Source: Cupriavidus oxalaticus
Lineage (GTDB): Bacteria; Pseudomonadota; Gammaproteobacteria; Burkholderiales; Burkholderiaceae
Length of the DNA: 64,000 nucleotides
Direction of reading: 5' to 3'
NCBI RefSeq assembly: GCF_016894385.1
Contig: NZ_CP069812.1
Span: 2,666,001 to 2,730,000 of the forward strand
The position numbers were made by a program, and so were the translations under genes. The notes beneath the pieces were generated by a model. That model did not search any database. It saw only the letters and a program-made list of their open reading frames with translations, and was not told the DNA's origin. Positions within the stretch are counted from its first letter, which is position 1, and each line of letters opens with the position of its first letter. Positions 47,895-55,297 of the stretch are shown here, in pieces.

Positions 47895-48167
47895 ATGTCA
47901 TCGATCATCGTTCGCGACCTCGCCGTCAGCAAAGACCTCGACCGTGCCTCGCTGCGCGCCGTGCGCGGCGGCAATTCCTGGCTGACCCGCGGTATCGGCA
48001 ACGTCGGCCCGCTGGCCAACGTCACCGTCAACGTCAACCAGAACATCGCCCAGCTGCAGAGCATCAATGTCAACACGCTCAACAACAGCTTCGTCGGCCA
48101 CGGTGTCGGCCCGGTGAAGGTCGACGTCAACCCGTCGCAATGGGCCGGCAACTTCGCCGCGGTCTGA
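47895..48167 (+). CDS. Double-glycine leader peptide F (divergent core)
   Basis: The 90-residue precursor has the leader MSSIIVRDLAVSKDLDRASL, RAVRGG (Gly-Gly at 25-26, Leu at -7). The 64-residue mature part is different from B-E but shares the QxIAQxQS motif: GPLANVTVNVNQNIAQLQSI then NVNTLNNSFVGHGVGPVKVD. Alternating Val/Ile and Asn suggests beta strands. It lies 91 bp after peptide E, with GAAGGAGCACC as ribosome site. Confidence 0.86.
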   Translation: MSSIIVRDLAVSKDLDRASLRAVRGGNSWLTRGIGNVGPLANVTVNVNQNIAQLQSINVNTLNNSFVGHGVGPVKVDVNPSQWAGNFAAV

Positions 48168-48196
48168 GCACCTGGGTATTACGGGGAGCGGCGGCA

Positions 48197-48221
48197 GGCC
48201 CGCGGCAAAGCACCGCGGGCC
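48197..48221 (+). terminator. Strong hairpin between peptides F and G
   Basis: GGCCCGCGG (48197-48205) pairs with CCGCGGGCC (48213-48221) around a 7 bp loop. There is no T-run, but a sigma-70-like -10 box TATACT follows at 48228-48233, so transcription of peptide G may start anew here. Confidence 0.5.
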
Positions 48222-48293
48222 GACGCCTATACTGAAGCGGTTCCGCGGCCGCATGGCCGTGGCGCCGCGTAACCGGAAACAGCGGAGACAGCC

Positions 48294-48545
48294 ATGGCAG
48301 TAATCGTCATCAAGGATTTGTCCGACAGCATGGATCTCGACCGGCAGGCCATGACCGCCATCCTGGGCGGCGGGCGCACTGCCGGCGGCCGGGGATGGCA
48401 TGGGCTGCGGCGCAGCGGACCGGCGCGCATCGTCGATTACCCGGGCGGCCTGCCCGGCAATCGCCATGTGATGCCACGGGAGGTCCCGCTGGGCCGGCTG
48501 CCCCGAAAACCGGCAGGGCCGGCAGACAAGGGCACGGGCGGCTAA
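48294..48545 (+). CDS. Double-glycine leader peptide G (Gly/Arg/Pro-rich core)
   Basis: The 83-residue precursor has a leader of the same length and pattern (MAVIVIKDLSDSMDLDRQAM, TAILGG). The 57-residue mature part is wholly different: basic, Gly/Arg/Pro-rich (GRTAGGRGWHGLRRSGPARI, then VDYPGGLPGNRHVMPREVP). It has no Asn/Gln repeats and could be antimicrobial or bind nucleic acid or cell wall. GGAGACAGCC precedes the ATG. Confidence 0.78.
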   Translation: MAVIVIKDLSDSMDLDRQAMTAILGGGRTAGGRGWHGLRRSGPARIVDYPGGLPGNRHVMPREVPLGRLPRKPAGPADKGTGG

Positions 48546-48590
48546 GCGCGGGCGGCAACGGGTAGAGAGAAAACGGTCGATCAAATGAAA

Positions 48591-48616
48591 AGCCCGCCAG
48601 TCACTGGCGGGCTTGG
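48591..48616. terminator. Terminator closing the peptide cluster
   Basis: AGCCCGCCAG (48591-48600) and CTGGCGGGCT (48604-48613) form a perfect stem with a 3-base loop. The plus-strand side is followed by TGGTT; the minus-strand side ends in TTTTC, so it works best on the minus strand. Confidence 0.65.
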
Positions 48617-48688
48617 TTGCGGACGGGCCCGGACCTTCTGGGTCACGCGGTCAACAGTTCGGTCATTCTTTTGCCAGGCAGGCTTCCC

Positions 48689-48958
48689 ATGATTCCGCCC
48701 ATGACGCGGACGCCCATCCGGACCACCCGGAGAGTCGCAGGAAGACTGGCGCTTGGGGCAATGACCGCAATGCTTGCCGCTAGCAGTGGCGCAATGCCGC
48801 TGGAGGAGGTCAAAGCGGGAACGTTTTCGTCCGCCCCGTGCGGGCATCCTGTATGCTCGCGCCTCCAGTATAGGCAGGGGCCGCGGGCTTTCAACCCGGC
48901 TGGCGCCTGCGACGCGCCAGTGTGGCGCCTGCGACGCATGCAGGTGACGCCAGGCTGA
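48689..48958 (+). CDS. Doubtful small secreted protein
   Basis: The frame from ATG 48689 (or 48701, MTRTPIRTTRRVAG) gives a basic N-terminus and a hydrophobic stretch (RLALGAMTAMLAASSGA) like a signal peptide. A Cys-containing tail follows (SSAPCGHPVCSRLQYRQ). The ribosome site is poor, minus-strand frames here are equally open, and the 3' part contains a 15 bp direct repeat (TGGCGCCTGCGACGC at about 48900 and 48921). It may not be a gene. Confidence 0.25.
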   Translation: MIPPMTRTPIRTTRRVAGRLALGAMTAMLAASSGAMPLEEVKAGTFSSAPCGHPVCSRLQYRQGPRAFNPAGACDAPVWRLRRMQVTPG

Positions 48959-49001
48959 CATATCTGGTTACGCTTTCGCAGTGCAACAAAAATTTCCCAC
49001 T

Positions 49002-49383
49002 CTGCTATAATCCGCGCCGTGAGTTTCGCAACTGTGAGATCCGCCAACCGCCCGGCACCAGCTTCACCTCAATGCCGCGGCGAATCCGCTGCCCTCCCAA
49101 GCTCTGTTTCCTCGCTGCCGGACGCCTAGTTGTTGTTTGCGCCAGCCGCCCAGCAGAACGCACCGCTCACCTGACGTCGCCTCGTCTCCGATCCTGTTGA
49201 ACAGCCTTTAACCTTGAGCTGTTTGCCTGCCAGGGACATGGCCGGACCGCCCCGCGGAACCAGCCAACGCCCTGCCTGCCGCCGTACTGCCAGCTGTGTC
49301 TGTCGTAACGGCCTCACCGATTGGCGCCGAAGCCTTTTTAAGACTTTGCACTGCGCCCACCCCATTCTGCGATTCGGGGTGCC
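49002..49383 (+). promoter_or_regulatory. Promoter and long 5' leader of the rhlE-type helicase
   Basis: An extended -10 element TGCTATAAT lies at about 49002-49010; the -35 is weak. The start codon at 49384 is about 370 bases downstream, leaving a long leader with no convincing ORF. Long leaders are typical of autoregulated or cold-induced DEAD-box helicase mRNAs. Confidence 0.55.
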
Positions 49384-51330
49384 ATGCATTTATTTGATCC
49401 TTACGACATGACCCAGCACGACATTCGTGCGGAGCAAGCTATTGCCTCCGCGACCGACGCTTCGATCACTTCCGACGCTGCCCAGATTATCGAGAGCCCG
49501 CTCGACAAGCTCGACGCCATGCTCAACGGCAACCCGGCAGCCGAAGCTGCGGCCGCCACGGAAACCACGCCGACTGAAAGCGGCTTTGCCAGGCTTGGCC
49601 TCGACGCGGCCATCCTGCGCGCGCTTTCCGAACTGAACTACAACACGCCGACCCCGGTGCAGGCGCAGGCCATCCCGGCCTTCCTGGCCGGCCGCGACCT
49701 GCTGGTGTCGAGCCAGACCGGCTCGGGCAAGACCGCCGCGTTCATGCTGCCCGCGATCCAGCGCATCAGCGAAATGCCGGCGCCGCAGCGCCCGACCGAG
49801 CCCGCCAAGCGCATGAAGGGCAAGCGCCCCCGTCCGTCGCCGGCCCAGCCCGCCCTGCTGGTGCTGACCCCGACGCGCGAACTGGCGCTGCAGGTGACCG
49901 AAGCTGCCGCCAAATACGGCCGCAACCTGCGCCGCATCGTCTGCGCCAGCATCCTGGGCGGCATGCCCTACCCCAAGCAACTGGCCGCGCTGGCCAAGAT
50001 GCCTGACATCCTGGTGGCAACGCCGGGCCGCCTGCTCGACCATATCGACGCCGGCCGCATCGACCTGTCGGCACTGCAGATGCTGGTGTTCGACGAGGCT
50101 GACCGCATGCTGGACATGGGCTTTGCCGACGACATCGACGCCATCGTCAACGCCACCCCGGCTTCGCGCCAGACGCTGATGTTCTCGGCCACGCTGGATG
50201 CGCGCATCGCCCAGCTCGCCTCGCGCCAGCTGAAGGATCCGCAGCGCATCGAGATCGCCGCGGCCCGCGCCGACCAGAGCCATATCGAGCAGCGCCTGCA
50301 CTACACCGACGACATGTCGCACAAGGAGCGCCTGCTGGACCACCTGCTGCGCGACGTCGGCCTCAAGCAGGCCATCGTCTTCACCGCGACCAAGCGCGAT
50401 GCCGACTCGCTGGCCGAGCGCCTGTCCGACACCGGCTTTGCCGCCGGCGCGCTGCACGGCGACATGACCCAGGGCGCGCGCAACCGCACGCTGACCGCAT
50501 TGCGCCGCGGCAACCTGCGCATCCTGGTGGCCACCGACGTGGCTGCGCGCGGCATCGACGTGCCCGACATCACCCACGTGGTGAACTTCGACCTGCCCAA
50601 GCAGGCCGAGGACTACGTGCACCGCATCGGCCGCACCGGCCGCGCGGGCCGCTCGGGCATCGCCATCAACCTGGTCAACCACGGCGACGTGTTCCAGTGG
50701 CGCCGCATCGAGCGCTTTACCAACCAGCGCATCGACGCTTCGGTGATCGAAGGCCTGGAGCCGCGCCGCTCGCCCAAGCCGCGCTCGAACTTCGGCGGCA
50801 AGCCGGGCGGCCGTGGTGATTTCCGTGGCAATGGCGGCGGCTACCGTGGCGGCGAACGCAGCTTCGGCGACCGCAAGTTCGGCGGCGGCGAGCGCAGCTT
50901 CGGTGACCGCAAGTTCGGCGGCGAAAGCCGCGGCTTCGGCAACCGCACCGAAGGCGCACGCCCGTTCGGCGATGACAACCGCGGCGGCTTCGGCAACCGT
51001 GAAGGCGGCTACCGTGGCCAGGGCGGCAACGGCGGCTACCGCAGTGCCAATGACGGCGCCCGTGGTTTCGGCAACCGCGAAGGCGGCCGCGAAGGCGGCC
51101 GCAGCTTCGGCGACGACAACCGCGGCGGCTTCGGCAACCGCGATGGCGCCCGCAGCTTCGGCGACGGCAATCGCAACAGCGGCGGCTACCGTGGCAACGG
51201 CGAAGGCCGCAGCTTCGGCAACCGTGACGGCAACCGCGGCTTTGGCGGCGGTTACGGTGGCAATGGCGGCAATGGCGGCAATGGCGGCAATGGCGGCAAC
51301 CGCAACAGCCGCTCGCGCTACGAGCGTTGA
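49384..51330 (+). CDS. rhlE: DEAD-box RNA helicase, RhlE type
   Basis: The protein has 648 residues. The helicase core (about 60-450) holds the Q motif, SSQTGSGKTAAF (motif I), TPTRELALQ (Ia), ATPGRL (Ib), VFDEADRMLDMGF (II), SATLD (III) and the C-terminal VATDVAARGIDVPD and HRIGRTGRAGR (V, VI). The tail (about 475-648) is a low-complexity run of GGYRG, RSFGD and GFGNR units rich in Gly, Arg, Asn and Phe, suited to RNA binding or phase separation. It is expected to unwind RNA in ribosome assembly or decay. Start ATG 49384 has GGGGTG upstream; Met 49408 is the alternative. Confidence 0.93.
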   Translation: MHLFDPYDMTQHDIRAEQAIASATDASITSDAAQIIESPLDKLDAMLNGNPAAEAAAATETTPTESGFARLGLDAAILRALSELNYNTPTPVQAQAIPAFLAGRDLLVSSQTGSGKTAAFMLPAIQRISEMPAPQRPTEPAKRMKGKRPRPSPAQPALLVLTPTRELALQVTEAAAKYGRNLRRIVCASILGGMPYPKQLAALAKMPDILVATPGRLLDHIDAGRIDLSALQMLVFDEADRMLDMGFADDIDAIVNATPASRQTLMFSATLDARIAQLASRQLKDPQRIEIAAARADQSHIEQRLHYTDDMSHKERLLDHLLRDVGLKQAIVFTATKRDADSLAERLSDTGFAAGALHGDMTQGARNRTLTALRRGNLRILVATDVAARGIDVPDITHVVNFDLPKQAEDYVHRIGRTGRAGRSGIAINLVNHGDVFQWRRIERFTNQRIDASVIEGLEPRRSPKPRSNFGGKPGGRGDFRGNGGGYRGGERSFGDRKFGGGERSFGDRKFGGESRGFGNRTEGARPFGDDNRGGFGNREGGYRGQGGNGGYRSANDGARGFGNREGGREGGRSFGDDNRGGFGNRDGARSFGDGNRNSGGYRGNGEGRSFGNRDGNRGFGGGYGGNGGNGGNGGNGGNRNSRSRYER

Positions 51331-51365
51331 TGAGCCGGTGCGCTGAGCGCACCTTGCCGCCGGCA

Positions 51366-51397
51366 GCAAGAAGGGCACCCTCGGGTGCCCTTCTTGC
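51366..51397. terminator. Bidirectional terminator between rhlE and egtB
   Basis: GCAAGAAGGGCACCC (51366-51380) is perfectly inverted at 51383-51397. A-rich and T-rich ends on both sides suit both convergent genes. Confidence 0.85.
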
Positions 51398-51415
51398 ATT
51401 CGCGCGGGACAGACG

Positions 51416-52675
51416 CTACAGCGCGCAGGTCCGGAAGCCGACGAACGCCAGGTCATCCTCCGGCATCAGCGCCCAGCGCGCCCGCGCATGGCGCAGCCGC
51501 GACGGACTGGCGAACGATACGCCGCGCACCGCCTGGTGCGTGCCGAAGCGGCCGACAAACTCGCCGTCCGACGGCGCCGCGGTGAAGCCCGCGTAAGGCT
51601 CATACGGCGTCGCCGTCCACTCGCGCAACGCGCCCCACTGCAGCCCGCGGTTCTGCGTGGCCGCCAGCTCCCATTCCGATTCCACCGGCAGGCGCCGGCC
51701 GGCCCAGGCACACCACGCCTGCGCTTCGAACAGCGTCACGTGGCGCACCGCCTCGTCGGGATTGAGCGTGCGCAGCGTGCCGAAGCGCTCCACCATCCAT
51801 TGGCGCGAGTCCGGGTGGCGTGACCAGTAGCGCGGGGACGAGCGCTCCTGCGTCATCAGCCACTGGCGGCCCGACGCCGACCACCACACGGGCCGCTCGT
51901 AGCCGCCGTCTTCGATGAATTCCAGGAACTGCGCGTTGCTGACCGGCGCGACATCCATCTCAAAGGCCGGCACATAGGTCGGTTGCGGCGGCAGTTCGTC
52001 GGGCCACGCAAAGCCGTCCGCCTCGCTCCAGCCCAGCGTGAAGCGCCCGCCCGGGAACTGCAGCGTGCCGCCGTGCCCGGCCGGCCGGGCAGCGGCCGTG
52101 GAAGGCGCCGATTCCGCGGGCGCCATGCCCAGCGCCTGCAGCAGCGCGGCCAGCCCCTCGCCCTGCGCATCTTCATGGAACAGCGCGCGGCGGTACGGGT
52201 ACAGGGTCAGGTCGTTGTCGTCGGGCAGCAATGCCACCCGGCGCAGCAAGCCGTCGAGCACCTCGGCGGCATAGCGCTTGACCACGGCCACGTCGGGCAG
52301 CGTGACCTCCCAGCGCTCGTCCGGGCCGATGCGGTCGGGATCGAACCATTCATCGGCGCCGTCGAGCAGCGAGGGCTCGGACGCCACCGGCACCGGCACG
52401 CCGCCGCGGTCGACCTGGCGCACGCCGCGCAGGCACCACCACTCGGCATGCCAGGCAACATGGCCCAGTGTCCACAGCGGCGGGTCGGCATCGTACTGGC
52501 GCGGCACATCCCAGGCGCGGCGGGTCTGGCCGAACGGTGCCAGCCATGCCAGCGTGCGGTTGCGCGTCTCGACCAGCGCCTGCGCCAGGCCTTCGCGCGG
52601 CAGCCGGCGCGGGTCGGACCAGGCCGCCTTGCCGCCGGTGAAATAGAGATCGGGAAGCATGGGAAAGCCGCTCAT
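51416..52675 (-). CDS. egtB: Ergothioneine biosynthesis protein EgtB (or selenoneine-type homologue)
   Basis: The protein has 419 residues. The N-terminal DinB-like domain carries the iron-ligand motif HVAWHAE (HxxxHxE). The C-terminal FGE-sulfatase domain has GGRFTLGW, AGRRLPVESEWELAA and AVRGVSFASPSRLRHARAR. EgtB is the non-haem iron sulfoxide synthase that joins a thiol to trimethylhistidine. Placement just before egtD on the same strand supports ergothioneine synthesis. The related selenoneine synthase SenA has the same architecture, but no senB/senC genes are next to it. No egtC or egtE is present. Confidence 0.85.
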   Translation of the reverse strand: MSGFPMLPDLYFTGGKAAWSDPRRLPREGLAQALVETRNRTLAWLAPFGQTRRAWDVPRQYDADPPLWTLGHVAWHAEWWCLRGVRQVDRGGVPVPVASEPSLLDGADEWFDPDRIGPDERWEVTLPDVAVVKRYAAEVLDGLLRRVALLPDDNDLTLYPYRRALFHEDAQGEGLAALLQALGMAPAESAPSTAAARPAGHGGTLQFPGGRFTLGWSEADGFAWPDELPPQPTYVPAFEMDVAPVSNAQFLEFIEDGGYERPVWWSASGRQWLMTQERSSPRYWSRHPDSRQWMVERFGTLRTLNPDEAVRHVTLFEAQAWCAWAGRRLPVESEWELAATQNRGLQWGALREWTATPYEPYAGFTAAPSDGEFVGRFGTHQAVRGVSFASPSRLRHARARWALMPEDDLAFVGFRTCAL

Positions 52676-52816
52676 CGGAAGGTCCGCGCAGGGGGATTGG
52701 AGGTGGTGGCCGCACCGGCGTGCAGCCTGCAGCGCACGCCGGTGCGGCCATTATGACACCACCTGCCGGCCCGGCCCGAAGGCGGCCCGAAGGCAGCCCG
52801 AGCCTGTCCGGCAGCC

Positions 52817-53923
52817 TCAGCCGCGCGCGTGGAACACCGCGAACCAGCCGCGCGGATCGGTCCAGCAGACCGGGTCGTCAAACCCCGCGGCCTCGAGCAG
52901 CAGCGCGAAGTCGTCCTGCTTGTACTTGTACGAGTCTTCGGTATGGATGCGCTCGCCCGCGCCGAACTCGCGCGCGCCGCCGTCCCACTGCACGCGCACG
53001 TCGCGGCATGCCTCCAGGTGCATCTGGATGCGCGACGCCTCGCGGTCGAAGCTGGCCACGTGGCGCCAGTCCGCCAGCACGAAGTCGGTGCCGACGATCC
53101 GGTTCACGTTGCGCAGCATGTTGCGGTTGAAGGCGGCCGTGACGCCCAGCGCATCGTCATAGGCGGACACCAGCGCGGCCTCGTCCTTGTGCAGGTCGAT
53201 GCCGATCAGCACGCCATCGCCGCGCCCGGCCGCGCCGCGCAGCCGCTGCAACAGCGCCAGCGCTTCCATCGGGGAGAAATTGCCGATGCTCGAGCCCGGG
53301 TAGAAAAACAACCGCCTGCCATGCCTCACGTTGCGCGGCAGGTCGAACGGCGCGCACAGGTCGGCGCCCAGCCCCAGCATCGGGATGCCAGGATGTTGCT
53401 GCTGTAGCGAGGACAGCGTCGCGCGCAGGAAATCGACCGAGATATCCAGTGCCACATACTGTGCCGGACGCAGGCTGCCGAACAGGCGCGCGGCCTTCTC
53501 GCAATTGCCGGCGCCCAGGTCCACCAGCACGCAGCCGCTGCCGGCGCGTGCCGCGATGGCGGGGGCGGCGCTGGCAAAGATGGCCGCCTCGGTGCGCGTC
53601 GGGTAGTACTCGGGCAGATCGGTGATCGCCTCGAACAGGCGCGAGCCGAGCACGTCGTAGAAGAACTTGGGACTGATCGCCGCCGGCTCGGCGCACAGCC
53701 CGGCCAGCAACTGCCGGCGCAGCGCGCCGCTGTCCTCGCAATACTGCTGCACGAACTCGGGCTGTGGCGGCGGCCGGTGCGCGTGGCCGTTGGCCAGTGC
53801 GACCAGCGCGGGCTGGGCGCCGGGCGCCGGCGACACGGCATGGCCGTTGTGGTGATGGTTGCGGGGAGTAGTCTGCGGGGTCTGCTGGGAAGAGGCGTTC
53901 GGCGGATTCGGGACAGCCGGCAT
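52817..53923 (-). CDS. egtD: Histidine N-alpha-methyltransferase EgtD
   Basis: The protein has 368 residues. After a low-complexity His/Asn/Pro N-terminus (about 1-50), the EgtD domain shows SPKFFYDVLGSRLFEAITDL, PEYYPTRTEAAI, the SAM-binding VLVDLGAGNCEKA and FFYPGSSIGNFSP, and a C-terminal histidine-site segment RIHTEDSYKYKQDDF. It trimethylates histidine to hercynine, the EgtB substrate. It is upstream of egtB with a 141 bp gap. ATG 53923 has AAGGAAACG; a start near residue 50 is possible if the low-complexity part is untranslated. Confidence 0.92.
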   Translation of the reverse strand: MPAVPNPPNASSQQTPQTTPRNHHHNGHAVSPAPGAQPALVALANGHAHRPPPQPEFVQQYCEDSGALRRQLLAGLCAEPAAISPKFFYDVLGSRLFEAITDLPEYYPTRTEAAIFASAAPAIAARAGSGCVLVDLGAGNCEKAARLFGSLRPAQYVALDISVDFLRATLSSLQQQHPGIPMLGLGADLCAPFDLPRNVRHGRRLFFYPGSSIGNFSPMEALALLQRLRGAAGRGDGVLIGIDLHKDEAALVSAYDDALGVTAAFNRNMLRNVNRIVGTDFVLADWRHVASFDREASRIQMHLEACRDVRVQWDGGAREFGAGERIHTEDSYKYKQDDFALLLEAAGFDDPVCWTDPRGWFAVFHARG

Positions 53924-54177
53924 GACGTTTCCTTGTGTGGTCGCGAATGGTTACTGCTTCACTGCGTATTCCCCAAGGCCGCGCTGTGCATGTCGTGCGC
54001 GCCGGTCTCCGCAACCCGCCCCTGTGCTGTCCGGTGCGCATCGGGCGGAGCCGAGCTTCAAGGATAGGTGCATCCGGCGGATTGCGCACCGTTGCATGTC
54101 CGGACGGGCATGATGCAGCACATGCAACGACTTGAGTCGGTATCTCCCCCAATGGGCCACACCGGCAACAGTTCGTT

Positions 54178-54183
54178 TATAAT
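54178..54183 (+). promoter_or_regulatory. -10 box before the riboswitch
   Basis: A consensus TATAAT lies about 35 bp upstream of the riboswitch aptamer; the -35 element is not clear. Confidence 0.55.
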
Positions 54184-54217
54184 GCCGCCCAGCGCGGCCT
54201 CAGTGGCCCGCGACCCT

Positions 54218-54363
54218 CAAAGGGGAGTAGCTCCGGGGCCCGATGCCCTTAGCACAATCGTCATTCCGGGACTCGCGTCCCCGGTTGTGCTGACCGCCGG
54301 TGCGCATACCGCACCTGTGGTCGAGCAAGACCTTTGCAACCTGGACTTCATGGTTTGCAAAGG
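54218..54363 (+). promoter_or_regulatory. yybP-ykoY (manganese) riboswitch with expression platform
   Basis: The aptamer begins CAAAGGGGAGTAGCTC and ends GAGCAAGACCTTTGC, the conserved ends of the yybP-ykoY Mn2+-sensing RNA, with internal stem-loops (GGGACTCGCGTCCC, GGTGCGCATACCGCACC). The 3' strand CCTTTGCAA (54331-54339) can instead pair with TTGCAAAGG (54355-54363), which would give a ligand-dependent switch. It controls the TerC-family gene 100 bp downstream. Confidence 0.9.
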
Positions 54364-54461
54364 CGCCCCCATGCTCCCGTGCTCCACGAATCCAGGCGAA
54401 CCAACGTTAAGCGTGCGCATCTGCGCTGTTTTATACCCTGATTTGTACCTGAGGAGAGTTC

Positions 54462-55166
54462 ATGGAGTGGCTTACCGATCTGTTCACGATGCAGTTCCTG
54501 ACGGCGCTGCTGTCGATTGTCGTCATTGACCTGGTGCTGGCCGGCGACAACGCCATCGTGATCGCACTGGCGGCACGCAACCTGCCGCCGCACCTGCAAA
54601 AGAAGGCCATCATCTGGGGCACCATCGGTGCCGTGGTGGTGCGCTCGGCCATGACGATCGGCGTGGTCTGGCTGCTGAAGATTCCGGGGCTGCTGCTGGT
54701 CGGCGGCCTGGCGCTGGTGTGGATCGCCTACAAGCTGCTCTCCGACGACAGCGGCGAAGAAGGGCACGGCGCGGGCGCCGCGACCCTGTGGGGCGCGATG
54801 AAGACCATCATCATCGCCGACGCGGTGATGGGCGTGGACAACGTGCTGGCCGTGGCCGGCGCCGCGCACGGCAGCTTCCTGCTGGTGGTGCTGGGCCTGC
54901 TGATCAGCATCCCCATCGTGGTGTGGGGCTCGAGCCTGGTGCTCAAGCTGATGGCGCGCTTCCCGGCCATCATCTACGTCGGCGCGGGCGTGCTGGCCTT
55001 CACGGCGGTCAAGATGATCGTGCACGAGCCGCTGGTCAAGGCCTTCTTCGAAGCCAACCCGGTGGTCAACTGGGGCCTGTACGTGCTGATCATCGGCGGC
55101 GTGCTCGGTGCCGGCTACCTGGTGCAGAAGCGCCGCGACCAGCAGGAGCCGGCCGGCAGCCACTAA
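54462..55166 (+). CDS. TerC/YjbE-family membrane protein, probable Mn exporter
   Basis: The protein has 234 residues and seven or so helices. The acidic metal-binding motifs are [19 protein letters not shown] and [20 protein letters not shown], characteristic of TerC proteins, and [14 protein letters not shown] is also conserved. With the manganese riboswitch in its leader it is most likely a Mn2+ exporter or a metal loader for exported enzymes. GAGGAGAG precedes ATG 54462. Confidence 0.92.
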   Translation: MEWLTDLFTMQFLTALLSIVVIDLVLAGDNAIVIALAARNLPPHLQKKAIIWGTIGAVVVRSAMTIGVVWLLKIPGLLLVGGLALVWIAYKLLSDDSGEEGHGAGAATLWGAMKTIIIADAVMGVDNVLAVAGAAHGSFLLVVLGLLISIPIVVWGSSLVLKLMARFPAIIYVGAGVLAFTAVKMIVHEPLVKAFFEANPVVNWGLYVLIIGGVLGAGYLVQKRRDQQEPAGSH

Positions 55167-55209
55167 GGCTTGCCGCCGCGCCGGGGCAGCCGCCCCGGTC
55201 CGCTGAAGG

Positions 55210-55243
55210 AAGGGCCGCCCGGAGGGGCGGCCCTTCTTGCTTT
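55210..55243 (+). terminator. Terminator after the TerC gene
   Basis: AAGGGCCGCCC (55210-55220) pairs with GGGCGGCCCTT (55225-55235) over GGAG, followed by CTTGCTTT. Confidence 0.8.
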
Positions 55244-55297
55244 AAAATGCCTGCTTTGCGGGTCCAGCGCCCGCGTCACATCCCCTGCCCCGCGCCG

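Noticed and set aside
28958..48545. Type VI secretion locus, suggested by kinase, phosphatase and FHA genes
   Set aside because: No sheath, spike, baseplate, TssJ/L/M or ClpV gene is present; export genes are of the C39/HlyD/outer-membrane-factor type.
28958..48545. Classical two-peptide bacteriocin cluster
   Set aside because: Cores are long, Cys-free and Asn/Gln-rich without GxxxG helices, and no small immunity membrane protein accompanies them. Peptide G remains open.
28268..48600. Genomic island inserted at tRNA-Arg
   Set aside because: The peptide locus lies on the 5' side of the tRNA, no integrase is present and no copy of the tRNA 3' end was found at the far end.
51241..51320. Possible CRISPR-like array of GGCAATGGC repeats
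   Set aside because: It is an in-frame tandem repeat inside the rhlE tail with no spacers.
49390..51456. 688-codon minus-strand frame opposite rhlE
   Set aside because: Translation is Ala/Val repeats produced by reading the Gly/Arg-rich helicase tail backwards; no start signal or family.
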